Source: Streptomyces solicavernae (lineage in GTDB: Bacteria > Actinomycetota > Actinomycetes > Streptomycetales > Streptomycetaceae). From it: a DNA stretch of 64,000 nucleotides. Shown here one piece after another: positions 10,027-18,802 of this stretch (positions within the stretch are counted from its first letter, which is position 1; the number at the start of each line of letters is the position of its first letter). A program made the translations under genes and the position numbers. The DNA is taken from assembly GCF_029968095.1 (NCBI RefSeq), contig NZ_JASCIR010000029.1:1-64000 (forward strand), read 5' to 3'. Below the pieces are notes generated by a model that was given only the letters and a program-made list of their open reading frames with translations, did not search any database and was not told the DNA's origin.

Positions 10027-11568
10027 TCAGGCCAGCTCGCGCTTGAGGATCTTTCCGGTGGGACCGAGCGGCAGGGCTTCGCGGAATTCCACGAGCCGGG
10101 GGTACTTGTGGCCGGCCATGGTCGCCTTGCTCCAGGCCACCAGCTCGTCCTCGGTGACCGTGCTGTCCGGTGTGGGGATCACGAAGGCCTTGACCTCCTC
10201 GCCGTGGCGGTCGTGCGGTACGCCGACGACGGCGGCCAGGCTGACCGCGGGGTGGGCCATGAGGGCTTCCTCGACCTCGCGCGGGTAGACGTTGAAGCCG
10301 CCGCGGATGATGAGGTCCTTGACCCGGTCGACGATGTAGAGGTAGCCGTCCTCGTCGCGGCGGCCGATGTCGCCGGTGCGGAACCAGCCGTCCCGCAGCG
10401 CCTTGGCTGTCTCCACAGGGCGTCCGAAGTAGCCCTTCATGACGTTGTGGCCCCTGATGACCAGCTCACCCGGCTCGCCGACGGGTACCTCCCGGCCGTC
10501 CTCGTCGACGACCCGGACTTGGACGCCCCATACAGGCAGGCCGATCGAGCCCGGCCGGACGGGTCGGTCCTGGCGGTTGAAGGTGGCGGTGGGGCAGGTC
10601 TCCGAGAGGCCGTAACCCTCCAGGATCTGCACACCGAACTTCTCGGTGAAGCCGCGCAGTACCTCCAGCGGCAGCGGGGCGCCGCCCGACACGGCCACCC
10701 GGAGCGTTGCGCGGACGGCGTCGAGGTCGATGCCGTCGGTGTCGGCGTTGAGCAGTTCCCAGTACATCGTCGGGACGCCCGCGAAGAAGGTGACCTGCTC
10801 GCGTTGCGTCAGCGTCAGCACGTCGGCCGCGGAGAAGCGGGGGAGCAGGACCAGCGTCGCGCGGGAGTAGAAGCCGGTGTTCAGCTGCGTGGTCTGGGCG
10901 AAGCTGTGGAACAGCGGCAGGGTGATGAGGTGTACGTCGTGCGGGTGCCGCTCGTACATGGAGTCGTAGAGCCGGGCGTTGAGCAGCATGTTCACGTGGC
11001 TGAGCTCGGCGCCCTTGGGCTGCCCGGTGGTGCCGCTGGTGTAGAGGATGACCGCGGTGTCCTGCGGCTTGGTCGGCACTGTCTCGAACGTCGTCGGTCG
11101 TCCCTCCAGCGCGGCACCGAGCGTCCGCGCGCCAGCGATCCGCGAGGGGCCTGCGGGATCCGCGGTCAGGAGGAAGAAGTGCTCGCACTTCTCCGCCGCC
11201 TGGAAGCCGGCCCAGCCTTCGTCCCCGAGCCGGAGCTGCTCGCCGCCTTCGAAGCAGAGGAACGCCTTCGCCCGCGAGTCCTCCAAGTGGTAGGCAATCT
11301 CACGAGACTTGAGCAGGACGTTGAGCGGTACGACGACGCCGCCCGCCTTGAGGATGCCGTAGTAGACGATCGGGAAGTACGGCACGTTGGGGCAGGCGAG
11401 CGCGACCCTGTCGCCCGGCTCGATACCGGACTGGACCAGCAGATTCGCCACTTGATTGGCAGCCGCTTCCACCGCTGCGTAGGTCATCCGTGTTTCCCCG
11501 CACACGACCGCCTCGCGAGACGGCTGCTCCCGCGCGGAATCCTCAAGCAGCATGGCCAGGTTGAGCAT
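10027..11568 (-). CDS. Acyl-CoA ligase (AMP-forming, long-chain/aryl type)
   Basis: 513 residues of the ANL superfamily, converting a carboxylic acid, ATP and CoA to acyl-CoA, AMP and pyrophosphate in the cytoplasm. The P-loop-like LYTSGTTGQPKGAELSH, the adenylation motif EGYGLSETCP, the DGWFRTGDIG hinge region and the C-terminal lysine in PTGKILKREL are all present, so it should be active. It follows the MFS gene by about 70 nt and precedes the aldehyde dehydrogenase by about 30 nt in the same orientation. The substrate cannot be read from the sequence; the neighbourhood suggests the acid made from the dioxygenase product. Confidence 0.93.
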   Translation of the reverse strand: MLNLAMLLEDSAREQPSREAVVCGETRMTYAAVEAAANQVANLLVQSGIEPGDRVALACPNVPYFPIVYYGILKAGGVVVPLNVLLKSREIAYHLEDSRAKAFLCFEGGEQLRLGDEGWAGFQAAEKCEHFFLLTADPAGPSRIAGARTLGAALEGRPTTFETVPTKPQDTAVILYTSGTTGQPKGAELSHVNMLLNARLYDSMYERHPHDVHLITLPLFHSFAQTTQLNTGFYSRATLVLLPRFSAADVLTLTQREQVTFFAGVPTMYWELLNADTDGIDLDAVRATLRVAVSGGAPLPLEVLRGFTEKFGVQILEGYGLSETCPTATFNRQDRPVRPGSIGLPVWGVQVRVVDEDGREVPVGEPGELVIRGHNVMKGYFGRPVETAKALRDGWFRTGDIGRRDEDGYLYIVDRVKDLIIRGGFNVYPREVEEALMAHPAVSLAAVVGVPHDRHGEEVKAFVIPTPDSTVTEDELVAWSKATMAGHKYPRLVEFREALPLGPTGKILKRELA

Positions 11569-11641
11569 CTGTCATTGTCCTTCGGTCGGATGTGGGACAG
11601 GAGCGGCCGACGCGTCTCGCCGTCGGCGGGATGCCGGTGTG

Positions 11642-12955
11642 TCAGGCGCCGGCGCGGGCGGCGTCGCGGGCCGGGTCGACAAGGGTGAGGGCCGCGAGGG
11701 CGCCCAGCAGCAGGAGGGCTCCGGAGAGCACGATGGCGCTCTGGTAACCCGTCCCGCCCTGGGTGTCGAGCAGGTGTCCGACGACGGCGGGGGCGATGAG
11801 GCCCGCGGTGGTGACGGTGGCGTTCATCGTGCCGAGGGCGCCGCCGCGCCGGGCTGGCGGGGCCAGCTCGGTGATGGTGGTGACCGCGACGGCCGCGAAG
11901 GATCCGCCCAGGCCGAGTCCGACGGCAAGGAGCGCGGTCTTCGCCGCCGCACCGTCCACCAGGGGTACGGCCAGGCAGGCAGCCGCACCGACGAACAGCA
12001 GACCGCCGCCCACCCTGCCGCGCGCCCAACGGCTGCTGACGCCGCGGCGCATGAGCCATCCGGTGAGGGCCGCCTGGCCGAGCAGCGCGAGCCCGCCCAG
12101 CACCCAGGTGAGGGCCACGATGTAGGCGGAGGCGCTTGCGGAGTGGCCCAGTCCGCCGCGCAGATAGGAGGGCAGCCAGGCGAGCATCAGCGCTATGGTC
12201 CAGTAGCTGGTGAAGTACGCGGTGGTGGTGCCCAGCCAGGTGCGGGTGCCCAGGATCCGCCGGTAGGCGGGCCTGGCCGCAGCGCCGTCGGAGACGGGCC
12301 CTGTGCAGGACGGTGTCTCTGGGGTGTCGGCCCGGTACGGTCCGTCGGCGCCCAGCAGGGCCCAGACGACGGCCCACAGCACCCCGATGGCGGCCAGCAC
12401 CCAGAGCGCGGCACGCCAGCCGTGGTGGTTGATGACCCAGGTCAGGCCGGGTGCGGCGGTGATCACGCCCAGGGTGACGCCGAGGGTGACCAGGGCGCCG
12501 GGGAGGTTGCGCCGATGGTTGGGGAACCAGGACATCGCGGCCTGCTGGGCGACGGGGAAGGCGGGACCTTCTGCCGCGCCCAGCATGACGCGTGACCCGA
12601 TCAGCACGGCCAGACCGCCGCCCAGGGCTGCCGGTGTCTGCGCGACCGACCAGAGCAGGGCCATGGCGAGGAGGAGCCACTTCGGTCGTACGCGGTCGGC
12701 GAGCAGCCCTACCGCGGCGCCGGCGACGGAGAAGAGCAGGAAGAAGGCGCTGTTGGCGAGTCCGAAGTCGGTGGCCGACAGGCCCATGTCCGTGCGGATC
12801 TGCTCGGCCGCGAGGCCGAGCACGGACTTGTCCGCGAAGTTGACCATCATGAAGACCACGAGCAGGGCGGTGACGGTCCAGGCGCGGGCACCGACGCCCC
12901 GGCCTGCCGGTGAGGTCTTGTCGAACCGTCTGGGCGCGGTTCCGGCGGCGGTCAC
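11642..12955 (-). CDS. MFS transporter, probable organic anion importer
   Basis: 437 residues with about twelve hydrophobic segments. The N-terminal text FMMVNFADKSVLGLAAE followed by a basic loop (LLADRVRPKW) is typical of major facilitator permeases, and the overall look fits carboxylate/aromatic acid importers of the ACS type. The GTG start was chosen because GGAGG lies 5 nt upstream; an ATG further upstream would add a basic, poorly conserved leader. It sits between the TauD-type dioxygenase and the acyl-CoA ligase and probably imports the operon's substrate. The substrate is unknown. Confidence 0.87.
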   Translation of the reverse strand: MTAAGTAPRRFDKTSPAGRGVGARAWTVTALLVVFMMVNFADKSVLGLAAEQIRTDMGLSATDFGLANSAFFLLFSVAGAAVGLLADRVRPKWLLLAMALLWSVAQTPAALGGGLAVLIGSRVMLGAAEGPAFPVAQQAAMSWFPNHRRNLPGALVTLGVTLGVITAAPGLTWVINHHGWRAALWVLAAIGVLWAVVWALLGADGPYRADTPETPSCTGPVSDGAAARPAYRRILGTRTWLGTTTAYFTSYWTIALMLAWLPSYLRGGLGHSASASAYIVALTWVLGGLALLGQAALTGWLMRRGVSSRWARGRVGGGLLFVGAAACLAVPLVDGAAAKTALLAVGLGLGGSFAAVAVTTITELAPPARRGGALGTMNATVTTAGLIAPAVVGHLLDTQGGTGYQSAIVLSGALLLLGALAALTLVDPARDAARAGA

Positions 12956-13070
12956 GAGGTCCTCCGAAAGGGATTGCCGGTCACGAGGTGGACGCACGTG
13001 GAAGCGGGCCTGCTTCCAAGGAGCGTGCTGGGGCCGGCATCGCACATGGTGCGGGCGGCGGAGGAGCGGA

Positions 13071-13994
13071 TCAGGAGAGGGGGACGCCCGCGATCGCGAT
13101 GCGCTCCATGACGCGTCGCTGCGGGAAGTAGTCGTTGATCGCGTAGTGCTGGACCGCGATGTTGTCCCAGATTGCGATGGAGTCAGGCTGCCAGCGGAAG
13201 CGGACCTGGTACTCGGGGACGCGGGCCTGGAGGACGAGCTCGTCGAGCAGCTCGCGGCTCTCGGTGTCGGACAGGCCGACGATCCGCGTCGTGAAGGGCT
13301 CGTTGACGTAGAGCACCCTGCGCCCGGACTGCGGGTGGCGGACGACCACCGGATGCTCCACCGGCGGCAGGTTCTCGCGCAGCGGGGCGATCTGGTCCTC
13401 GGTCATGGTCGACCCCCAGCTGGGCACCCAGTCGTGCACCGCGGTGAGTCCCTCGATCCGGTCCTTCAGGGACTCGGAGAGGTTGTCGTACGCGGCCTCC
13501 ATGTCCGCCCACATCGTGTCGCCGCCGGCGGGGGGCACCTCGATGGCGCGCAGTACGGAACCCAGGGCGGGCGCGGCCATGAAGGAGTGGTCGCTGTGCC
13601 AGATGTTCTCGTTGCCGATCACCGCGGCGTCCTTGGCCAGGCGGGAGACACCGGCGGTGTCGGCCTGGGGGAAGAACGGGTTCGCCTCCCGCTCGCCCCA
13701 GACCCCGGCGAGCGCGACATGGTGCTCGGGGGTGAAGCGGTGCTGGCCGCGGAAGAAGATGACCTTCCACTCCAGCAGGGCCTGCCGCAGCTCGTCGGCG
13801 AGGCCGTCGCCGATCGGCTGCGAGAGGTCGAGGCCGGTGATCTCGGCACCGACGTGAGGGGTGAGCGGGGAGATGTCCAGAACCCGGTACTCGGTCTTGC
13901 GGGTGCCGGGAGCGGTGCGGTTCAGGACACGGTGCCCGTAGTGCATCAGGGGCTTGTCGAGGGCGGGCTTCGGGGTGACGACGGTCGTTGCCAT
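13071..13994 (-). CDS. TauD/TfdA-family 2-oxoglutarate- and Fe(II)-dependent dioxygenase
   Basis: 307 residues. The iron-binding facial triad is visible as H133-x-D135 in IWHSDHSF and a distal histidine about residue 283 in VQHYAINDY, followed by an arginine-rich stretch (FPQRRVMER) suited to bind 2-oxoglutarate. Members hydroxylate sulfonates, aryloxyacids and similar compounds so that they break into an aldehyde or phenol. The neighbouring aldehyde dehydrogenase and CoA ligase would process such products. A GGAGGAG site precedes the ATG. A palindrome just upstream (14013-14028) is a likely operator for the TetR gene before it. The exact substrate is unknown. Confidence 0.9.
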   Translation of the reverse strand: MATTVVTPKPALDKPLMHYGHRVLNRTAPGTRKTEYRVLDISPLTPHVGAEITGLDLSQPIGDGLADELRQALLEWKVIFFRGQHRFTPEHHVALAGVWGEREANPFFPQADTAGVSRLAKDAAVIGNENIWHSDHSFMAAPALGSVLRAIEVPPAGGDTMWADMEAAYDNLSESLKDRIEGLTAVHDWVPSWGSTMTEDQIAPLRENLPPVEHPVVVRHPQSGRRVLYVNEPFTTRIVGLSDTESRELLDELVLQARVPEYQVRFRWQPDSIAIWDNIAVQHYAINDYFPQRRVMERIAIAGVPLS

Positions 13995-14012
13995 GAGGGC
14001 TCCTCCGCGGTG

Positions 14013-14028
14013 ACGAAACCAATTTCGT
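14013..14028. promoter_or_regulatory. Palindromic operator, probable TetR binding site
   Basis: ACGAAA-CCAA-TTTCGT is a perfect inverted repeat with 6-bp arms. It lies 19 bp before the dioxygenase start and downstream of the tetR stop, in AT-richer DNA than its surroundings. The placement fits a TetR-type repressor controlling the catabolic genes separately from itself. Confidence 0.55.
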
Positions 14029-14132
14029 TAACGGGAGTATCGATATTGCGCCGCGTCGGAGCAAGGGTCTGTGCACGGAAAATTTCAGGACCGTCTAAGG
14101 CAGCCGACTCCGGTCAGGAGTGAGTCCCACGC

Positions 14133-14735
14133 TCAGGGCCGAACGCCGACAGCGCGGGCGACCAGCTCGACCAGCTCGTCCACCAGCCGCCTGTCGGGCA
14201 GCTCCTGCTCGCTCACCAGGCGGAACACCAGGGGCGCGGCCACCAGGGTCGCCGCGGTCCCGATATCGGTGTCGGGCCGTACCTCCCCGCGGTCGATGCC
14301 GCGCTCCAGGATGCGCCGGGTCTCGCCCATGACCCGGGCGGTGTAGGCCCCGTACGCGCTGCGCCCGGCTCCGGCCTCGGCCGCCAGGCCGACGACGCCG
14401 GCGATCAGGCGGTCGGTCCCAGGCCTGCGGTATGCCTCCATACGCGCGGTGAGCACCTCACGCAGCTCGGCGCGGAAGTCCCCCAGGTCGGGGACGGACA
14501 GCGGGCCGATACGCGACTCGGCGGCCGCGATGATCAGGTTCTGCTTGGTGGGCCAGCGCCGGTAGATGGCAGGCTTGCTCACCTCCGCACGCAGGGCCAC
14601 CGCGTCCATCGTGACCGCGCTCATCCCCTGCTCCGCGACCAGCGCGACGACAGCGTCGAGCACCGCCCGGGTGACCCGCTCCTCCCGCGGGCGCCCCGGT
14701 CCCCGTACCTCGCCCCGACCCTGCTTCTCGACCAT
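14133..14735 (-). CDS. TetR/AcrR-family transcriptional regulator
   Basis: 200 residues. The N-terminal helix-turn-helix is clear in AVTMDAVALRAEVSKPAIYRR followed by WPTKQNLI. The rest is a helical ligand-binding domain with no residues that identify the ligand. It is the first gene, in the same direction, of the dioxygenase-MFS-ligase-dehydrogenase operon, and the gap to the dioxygenase holds a palindrome suited to its binding. It probably represses the operon until the substrate or a CoA ester appears. Confidence 0.9.
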   Translation of the reverse strand: MVEKQGRGEVRGPGRPREERVTRAVLDAVVALVAEQGMSAVTMDAVALRAEVSKPAIYRRWPTKQNLIIAAAESRIGPLSVPDLGDFRAELREVLTARMEAYRRPGTDRLIAGVVGLAAEAGAGRSAYGAYTARVMGETRRILERGIDRGEVRPDTDIGTAATLVAAPLVFRLVSEQELPDRRLVDELVELVARAVGVRP

Positions 14736-15089
14736 GCCCCGACTCTATGGGCTTTCGCCGCATGCCAACCACGCCGGGGCGCCGGTGCTCTCGTGGGCAG
14801 TCCGCGTGTACCGACCGGCGGGACCGCGGAGCACGGGCACGGCCTCAAGTCCAGGCCGCGGAGGGGGTGTTCCGGCCGGCCGGGCCCGGCCAGGGTGGTC
14901 GGGGCACGTCCCTGCCGCACCGGACCGCGCCCGTACGGCGCCTGGCTGCCGTATCCATGGCTCTCCGCCGAGGCCGGGCGACGAGTGTGCCACGGCGGCT
15001 GCCGAGGCACGGGACGCGTGATCCCGCACCGTCGCGCGCGCGGACGGAGTGAGTTCCCGGCCAAAGATCATTTACGGGAAAGCCCTGAG

Positions 15090-15345
15090 AGGTCGCTTCA
15101 TTTGGTGGGTTGTCGGCCAGTGTCCGATACGAGTTGAGCCGGCCGACGATGCGCTGGTGACAGGGGAGACCCTCTGCCTCGTTGAGCAACGGCAGGATTC
15201 GGTCCAGGTCTGCGATGCACATGTGCAGGATCCTGTCGCGTCATACGTCGAGAGAACCGCCGTTGTGCAACCAGACGGACACGCACCCTGCGGTCTCGGC
15301 GTCGAGCAGGACCATGTCGATGCCTGCCAGTTCCGCACCACGTCG
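15090..15345 (-). pseudogene. Decayed gene of an uncharacterised streptomycete protein
   Basis: The minus-strand text runs from ELAGIDMVLLDAETAGC through SVWLHNGGSLDV, a stop codon, and then ILHMCIADLDRILPLLNEAE. This looks like a once-continuous small acidic helical protein broken by a stop. The upstream frame is also interrupted. The family was not identified with certainty, and the pseudogene call rests on the protein-like composition on both sides of the stop. Confidence 0.35.
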
Positions 15346-15614
15346 CAGCGGGGAAAGGGGCCCTCAGGTGTTCCTGCCACGGGCCACGACGGCTTCGGGC
15401 TCAGTAGTTCCCTTCACGTGACTCATCGTCGAACCGTATCTCCACGACGACGTGCTGTTCACCTGCTGAGGCGGTGTTGGCGGGCGGTCGAGCCGCTGCG
15501 AGTGGGCGGCGCTGTTACTTGTGCTCGCGGTGATTGTGCAGCCCTTTCGACCTTCGCGACCGATGCCGCCTGCCGCCTGTCGGCGGGCGGGAACTGCAGG
15601 CGCCCGGTGCGACG

Positions 15615-15884
15615 CTGGAGGGGAGCGATGCGGCTGTGGATACGGAAGCGGCCTACGCCCGCGCCAGGTGTTCCGGCCAGGTGGACGACCACGGGGCCTG
15701 CGAAGATGTATCCCTGTTCCGCGGCGTGTCTTCGGACCTGGTTGGCCAGTTGCCTTCCCAACTGGCCGCTGCAGGAGATGAGTTGGCGGTGCGCGTCAGG
15801 TGGCAGTTGGACGACGAACGCGTTGGGTGCCAGGGTGCGCTGCCGGTCGAGGATCAAGGCCAGTGGGATCAGTGTCTCCCACAC
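15615..15884 (-). pseudogene. FhaA-type DUF3662 domain fragment
   Basis: The translation RTLAPNAFVVQLPPDAHRQL, followed by QLANQVRRHAAEQGYIFAGP and a GVGRFRIHS end, matches the N-terminal DUF3662 domain that precedes the FHA domain in actinobacterial FhaA proteins. The FHA domain and the true N-terminus are absent. It directly abuts a sigma-factor fragment in another frame, so it is a recombination relic and not a gene. Confidence 0.55.
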
Positions 15885-15892
15885 GCCCGTGG

Positions 15893-16285
15893 GTCTGATC
15901 GAGTTGGGCGGTGTCCTTGGTCAGGTCGATGCGCAGTTCCTGCAGGCGGCGCGGGACGTGCACGGACCAGGTGGTGGCGCGGTAGAACCGCTTGATCTCG
16001 CCGAAGATGGTCGGCATCGCGGAGGTGGGGAACTCGGTGCCGCGCTGCACCAGGAACCGGTCGATGGCCTTGATCAGCCCGATGGCGCCGACCTGCAGCA
16101 CGCCCTCGTAGGACTCGTTGCGCACGTTCATCCGCCCCAGGGCGTGGTGGACGAGCGCGAGGTTGTGCTGGACGAGGCAGTTGCGTACGTAGGAATGCTC
16201 CGGTGTGCCCTCCTCCAGCTCGTCGAGGCGGGCGAAGAGCGTCTTCGGCAGCGCGCGGGCATCGGGCCCGTCGATGCTCTGGGGT
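15893..16285 (-). pseudogene. SigB/SigF-type sigma factor fragment
   Basis: The reading frame carries ALPKTLFARLDELEEGT, then RNCLVQHNLALVHHALGRM, then YEGVLQVGAIGLIKAIDRF and FPTSAMPTIFGEIKRFYR. This is the regions 1.2-2 to early region 3 signature of stress/sporulation sigma factors of the SigB/F/G group. It stops at LRIDLTKDTAQLDQ, so regions 3 and 4 are missing. No start codon with a ribosome site was found. The break coincides with the FhaA-like fragment. Confidence 0.65.
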
Positions 16286-16480
16286 CGGGAAGGGGCGGGA
16301 GGCCCTGCAGGCCCGGCATGTCCGCCCGAGCGGCGTCCGGACCGGTGGTATGTGGGTCCGCGTACCAGGTCATGGGGCCGGGATTGCTGGAGACCGTGGT
16401 CGCCGTCGGCACTCCCGAAACGAGAAGGGCGCCCCCTGGCCGGGAGTGCGTCGTGGACAGGTTGCTACCCACCAACGCTC

Positions 16481-16975
16481 GTGACAAAGCTCCGCCAGCA
16501 GGACCTCATCGCCCGCCTCCAGCCCCAGAACATGCAGGACGTCATCGCCGACATCAGCCTCTTCCGACCGGGCCCCGTCGCCGGCGGCAGGCTCGCGAAA
16601 TTCATCGCCGCCCGACACGGCGTCGAGCCACCGCACTACCCCCACCCCGACCTCAAGCCCATCCTCGACGACACCTCCGGGGTGGTGATCTGGCACGAGC
16701 AGATCATGGCGATCCTGTCCACGATGACCGGCTGCGACCGCGCGGCCGCCGACGTCGCCCGCCGCGCCCTCGCCGACCCCGACCGTCTCCCCAAGGTCGA
16801 GACCTGGTTCCTCACTACGAGCCGCGAGCGCGGCTACGCCGACACCGTCACCGCCGAAGTCTGGGCCGTCATCCGGGAGTTCGGGGCGTACGGGTTCTGC
16901 CGCGCGCACGCGGTCGCCTTCGCGGTTCCCGCGGTGCAGTCCGCGTGGCTCAAGGCCCACCACCCCGCCGGAGCG
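16481..16975 (+). pseudogene. DNA polymerase III alpha (DnaE2-like) internal fragment
   Basis: The frame reads VIADISLFRPGPVAGGRLA, YPHPDLKPILDDTSGVVIWH, MTGCDRAAADVARRALADPD and FGAYGFCRAHAVAFAVPA. These are the finger/active-site region motifs of C-family polymerases of the error-prone DnaE2 type. Only about 160 of more than 1000 residues remain, and it ends abruptly at LKAHHPA, where an unrelated recombinase remnant begins. It is a non-functional fragment. Confidence 0.65.
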
Positions 16976-17008
16976 TCTCACCCGTTCAGGCAGGAGGGGA
17001 GTGTCGGG

Positions 17009-17176
17009 CCGATTTGGCCCTCCAGTTGCGCGTCCAGGAGATGAGCCTGTGCGGTGTCGCCAAGCGGCTCGTCGTCACCGCCGGCGTGAAGAATGGGCCA
17101 GCACCTCTCACCCGCCACTGTCATGCGGATGCTGCGCGAGCACGACGAGGAGGGCGCCACGGTGGCAAGCGCGTGA
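17009..17176 (+). pseudogene. Serine recombinase C-terminal remnant with frameshift
   Basis: ALQLRVQEMSLCGVAKRLVV in one frame is followed, after a frameshift near 17095, by GQHLSPATVMRMLREHDEE and a stop. This resembles the C-terminal helical tail of streptomycete site-specific recombinases. It joins the DnaE2-like remnant within a few bases. The call is moderate because the piece is short. Confidence 0.4.
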
Positions 17177-17391
17177 TCCCCCGCTACTGTGCGGCTGGTG
17201 TCTGTGCGGGGCCTCCAAGGCCAGTTACTGGCGGGGTGTCGCGCATTCGGCGACAGAGGCGACCCTGGTCACCCGTTCGGAGCACGAGGGGACGCCTGGG
17301 GCGCAGAGGGCTGCGGTACTTGCATGGAGCAGTCAGGAGACCCCGGTATGGAACAGGCCGGGCGTTCCGCCAACGGCTGGAGGAGGCTCTC

Positions 17392-18198
17392 ATGACACAC
17401 GCCGTTACGAATCTGGCCCCCGTGGTCAATCTGGAGAAGTATCCCGTTTCGGAACTGGACGGCCCTGCCGGACAAGCGCTGGTTGACGAGGCACGGGCAT
17501 CGTTCAACGACACCAGTCTGGTGGTCCTGGACGACTTCCTCCGGCCGGAGGCGGTCCGGCAGGTGGCGAAACGGTCTCTCAAGGACGCAGAGAGCCTCGG
17601 CTTCCGGTTCACCGGCAGCAACGACGTGTTCCTGGGCACGGGCGAGCCCGACGCCCCGGTGCACACACAAGTGGGCCGCGAGCACACCAAGACGACCCTG
17701 GCCTACGACCGCATTGACGAGTCCTCACCGCTCAAGGCGCTCTTCTGCAGCGAGCCGGTGCTCGCGTTCGTCCGCCGGGTCGTGGGCGGACCGGTGTACC
17801 GCTCCGCAGATCCGCTGGGCGCCATGACCGTCCACGTGCATCACGACGGTGACGAGCAGGACTGGCACTTCGATGTGTCGCAGTACACGATCGTCCTGCA
17901 TATCCTGGCGCCCGAGAGCGGTGGCGTACTCGAGTACGTGCCCCGCTCCCGCGCACAGGCCGAACAGGACCAAGCTGCGCTGCGTGCTATCGCCGGGGGT
18001 GAGCGGCACCCTCTGGTCCACGGCCTGCCCACTGTCCCCGGCACGCTCGTCCTGCACTCCGGCAGGATCTCCATGCACCGCGTCACCCCGGTCGAGGGCG
18101 CAACACCGCGGATCAGCGCCACCATGTCCTACAACTCGGCGCCCGATGGACAGCTCAACGAATACACCCGGAGCCTGTACTTCGGCCGACGGTGGTAG
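17392..18198 (+). CDS. Non-heme Fe(II)/2-oxoglutarate oxygenase, PhyH/ArpA-like
   Basis: 268 residues; the ATG follows GGAGGAGG by 5 nt, which fixes the start. The iron triad can be seen as H159-x-D161 in DWHFDVSQYT and H229 in ISMHRVTPVEG, with arginine 240 downstream for 2-oxoglutarate. The protein looks like the small oxygenase group around ArpA-type proteins, which also contains the carrier-free amino-acid halogenases of the BesD type. Those halogenases replace the metal-ligand aspartate by glycine, whereas this protein keeps it, so hydroxylation is the better prediction. It stands alone between decayed genes, and no partner or regulator is evident. The substrate is unknown. Confidence 0.75.
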   Translation: MTHAVTNLAPVVNLEKYPVSELDGPAGQALVDEARASFNDTSLVVLDDFLRPEAVRQVAKRSLKDAESLGFRFTGSNDVFLGTGEPDAPVHTQVGREHTKTTLAYDRIDESSPLKALFCSEPVLAFVRRVVGGPVYRSADPLGAMTVHVHHDGDEQDWHFDVSQYTIVLHILAPESGGVLEYVPRSRAQAEQDQAALRAIAGGERHPLVHGLPTVPGTLVLHSGRISMHRVTPVEGATPRISATMSYNSAPDGQLNEYTRSLYFGRRW

Positions 18199-18305
18199 CC
18201 AGCCCTTAACATGCAGCCCTCATGGTCACAGGCAACGACCGGGTCTGCGTAGGCCCCGTTGCCGGGCGGAGGTGGCAAGGCAGCTCACACCGTGGTGCGA
18301 TCCTG

Positions 18306-18340
18306 CCCTGCCCTGCCCTGCCCTGCCCTGCCCTGCCCTG
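18306..18340. repeat. Pentanucleotide tandem repeat (CCCTG)7
   Basis: Seven uninterrupted copies of CCCTG follow a variant TCCTG unit at 18301-18305, with no coding gene across them. The repeat lies about 100 bp after the dioxygenase stop. Short pure repeats like this change copy number by slippage; no function is evident. Confidence 0.9.
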
Positions 18341-18367
18341 GCGGAGGCGGTAGGTGTGCGGTTCTGG

Positions 18368-18583
18368 TCAGGTGAGGGCGGTGGGTGCGAGGCGGATGGT
18401 GTGCGGCTGCTGCTGGGCCCGGATGCGGATCGGCCTGGGCTTGATGACGGCGTCGGGCTGTTCGACGGGGTGGGGGTCTGTGCGCGGCCACAGAGCCGCG
18501 CGAGGGCGACCGAGGGTGGCCGTTTGGGCGCTGGGGTCCTCGGACCAGAGCAGAAGGCCGATGGGGTCGGGCAGGTCGTTCAC
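18368..18583 (-). CDS. Small protein of unknown function
   Basis: 71 residues beginning VNDLPDPIGLLLWSEDPSA from a GTG with GCGAGG about 8 nt upstream. The text has a natural protein composition and a plausible ribosome site, unlike the surrounding shadows. It lies in a region of decayed genes, overlaps none of them, and has no recognisable domain. It may itself be a remnant. Confidence 0.35.
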   Translation of the reverse strand: MNDLPDPIGLLLWSEDPSAQTATLGRPRAALWPRTDPHPVEQPDAVIKPRPIRIRAQQQPHTIRLAPTALT

Positions 18584-18598
18584 GTCCGTACCTCGCCC

Positions 18599-18802
18599 AC
18601 GACTGCTCGCCCGGCGCGACCGCCGACGAGCTGACCCTCCACCGCAACAGCCTGCGCTACCGCCTGCGGCTGATCGAGCAGTTCACTGGGCCGTGACCTC
18701 GACCGCCTGGCCGACCGGATGGAGCTGTGGCTCGCGCTCGCGGCACTGGAGGCGGACCCCGCACCCAACGACCCGGCTCAGCGAGACACCGAGGAGCAGT
18801 GA
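18599..18802 (+). pseudogene. PucR-family regulator C-terminal remnant with +1 frameshift
   Basis: ELTLHRNSLRYRLRLIEQFT is the C-terminal helix-turn-helix of PucR/CdaR-type activators. The frame hits a stop after ...FTGP, but one base over it continues GRDLDRLADRMELWLALAAL to a natural end. A single extra G in the ACTGGGCCGT stretch explains the break. The N-terminal domains are missing. A perfect palindrome at the stop codon resembles its old terminator. Confidence 0.65.

Noticed and set aside
15049..17391. Possible 5' extension of the dioxygenase gene to a 1049-codon protein
   Set aside because: The extension passes through fragments of other genes in unrelated frames; the ATG at 17392 has an ideal GGAGGAGG site.
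18306..18340. CCCTG repeat as a CRISPR or origin iteron
   Set aside because: The units are only 5 bp with no spacers and there is no rep or cas gene nearby.
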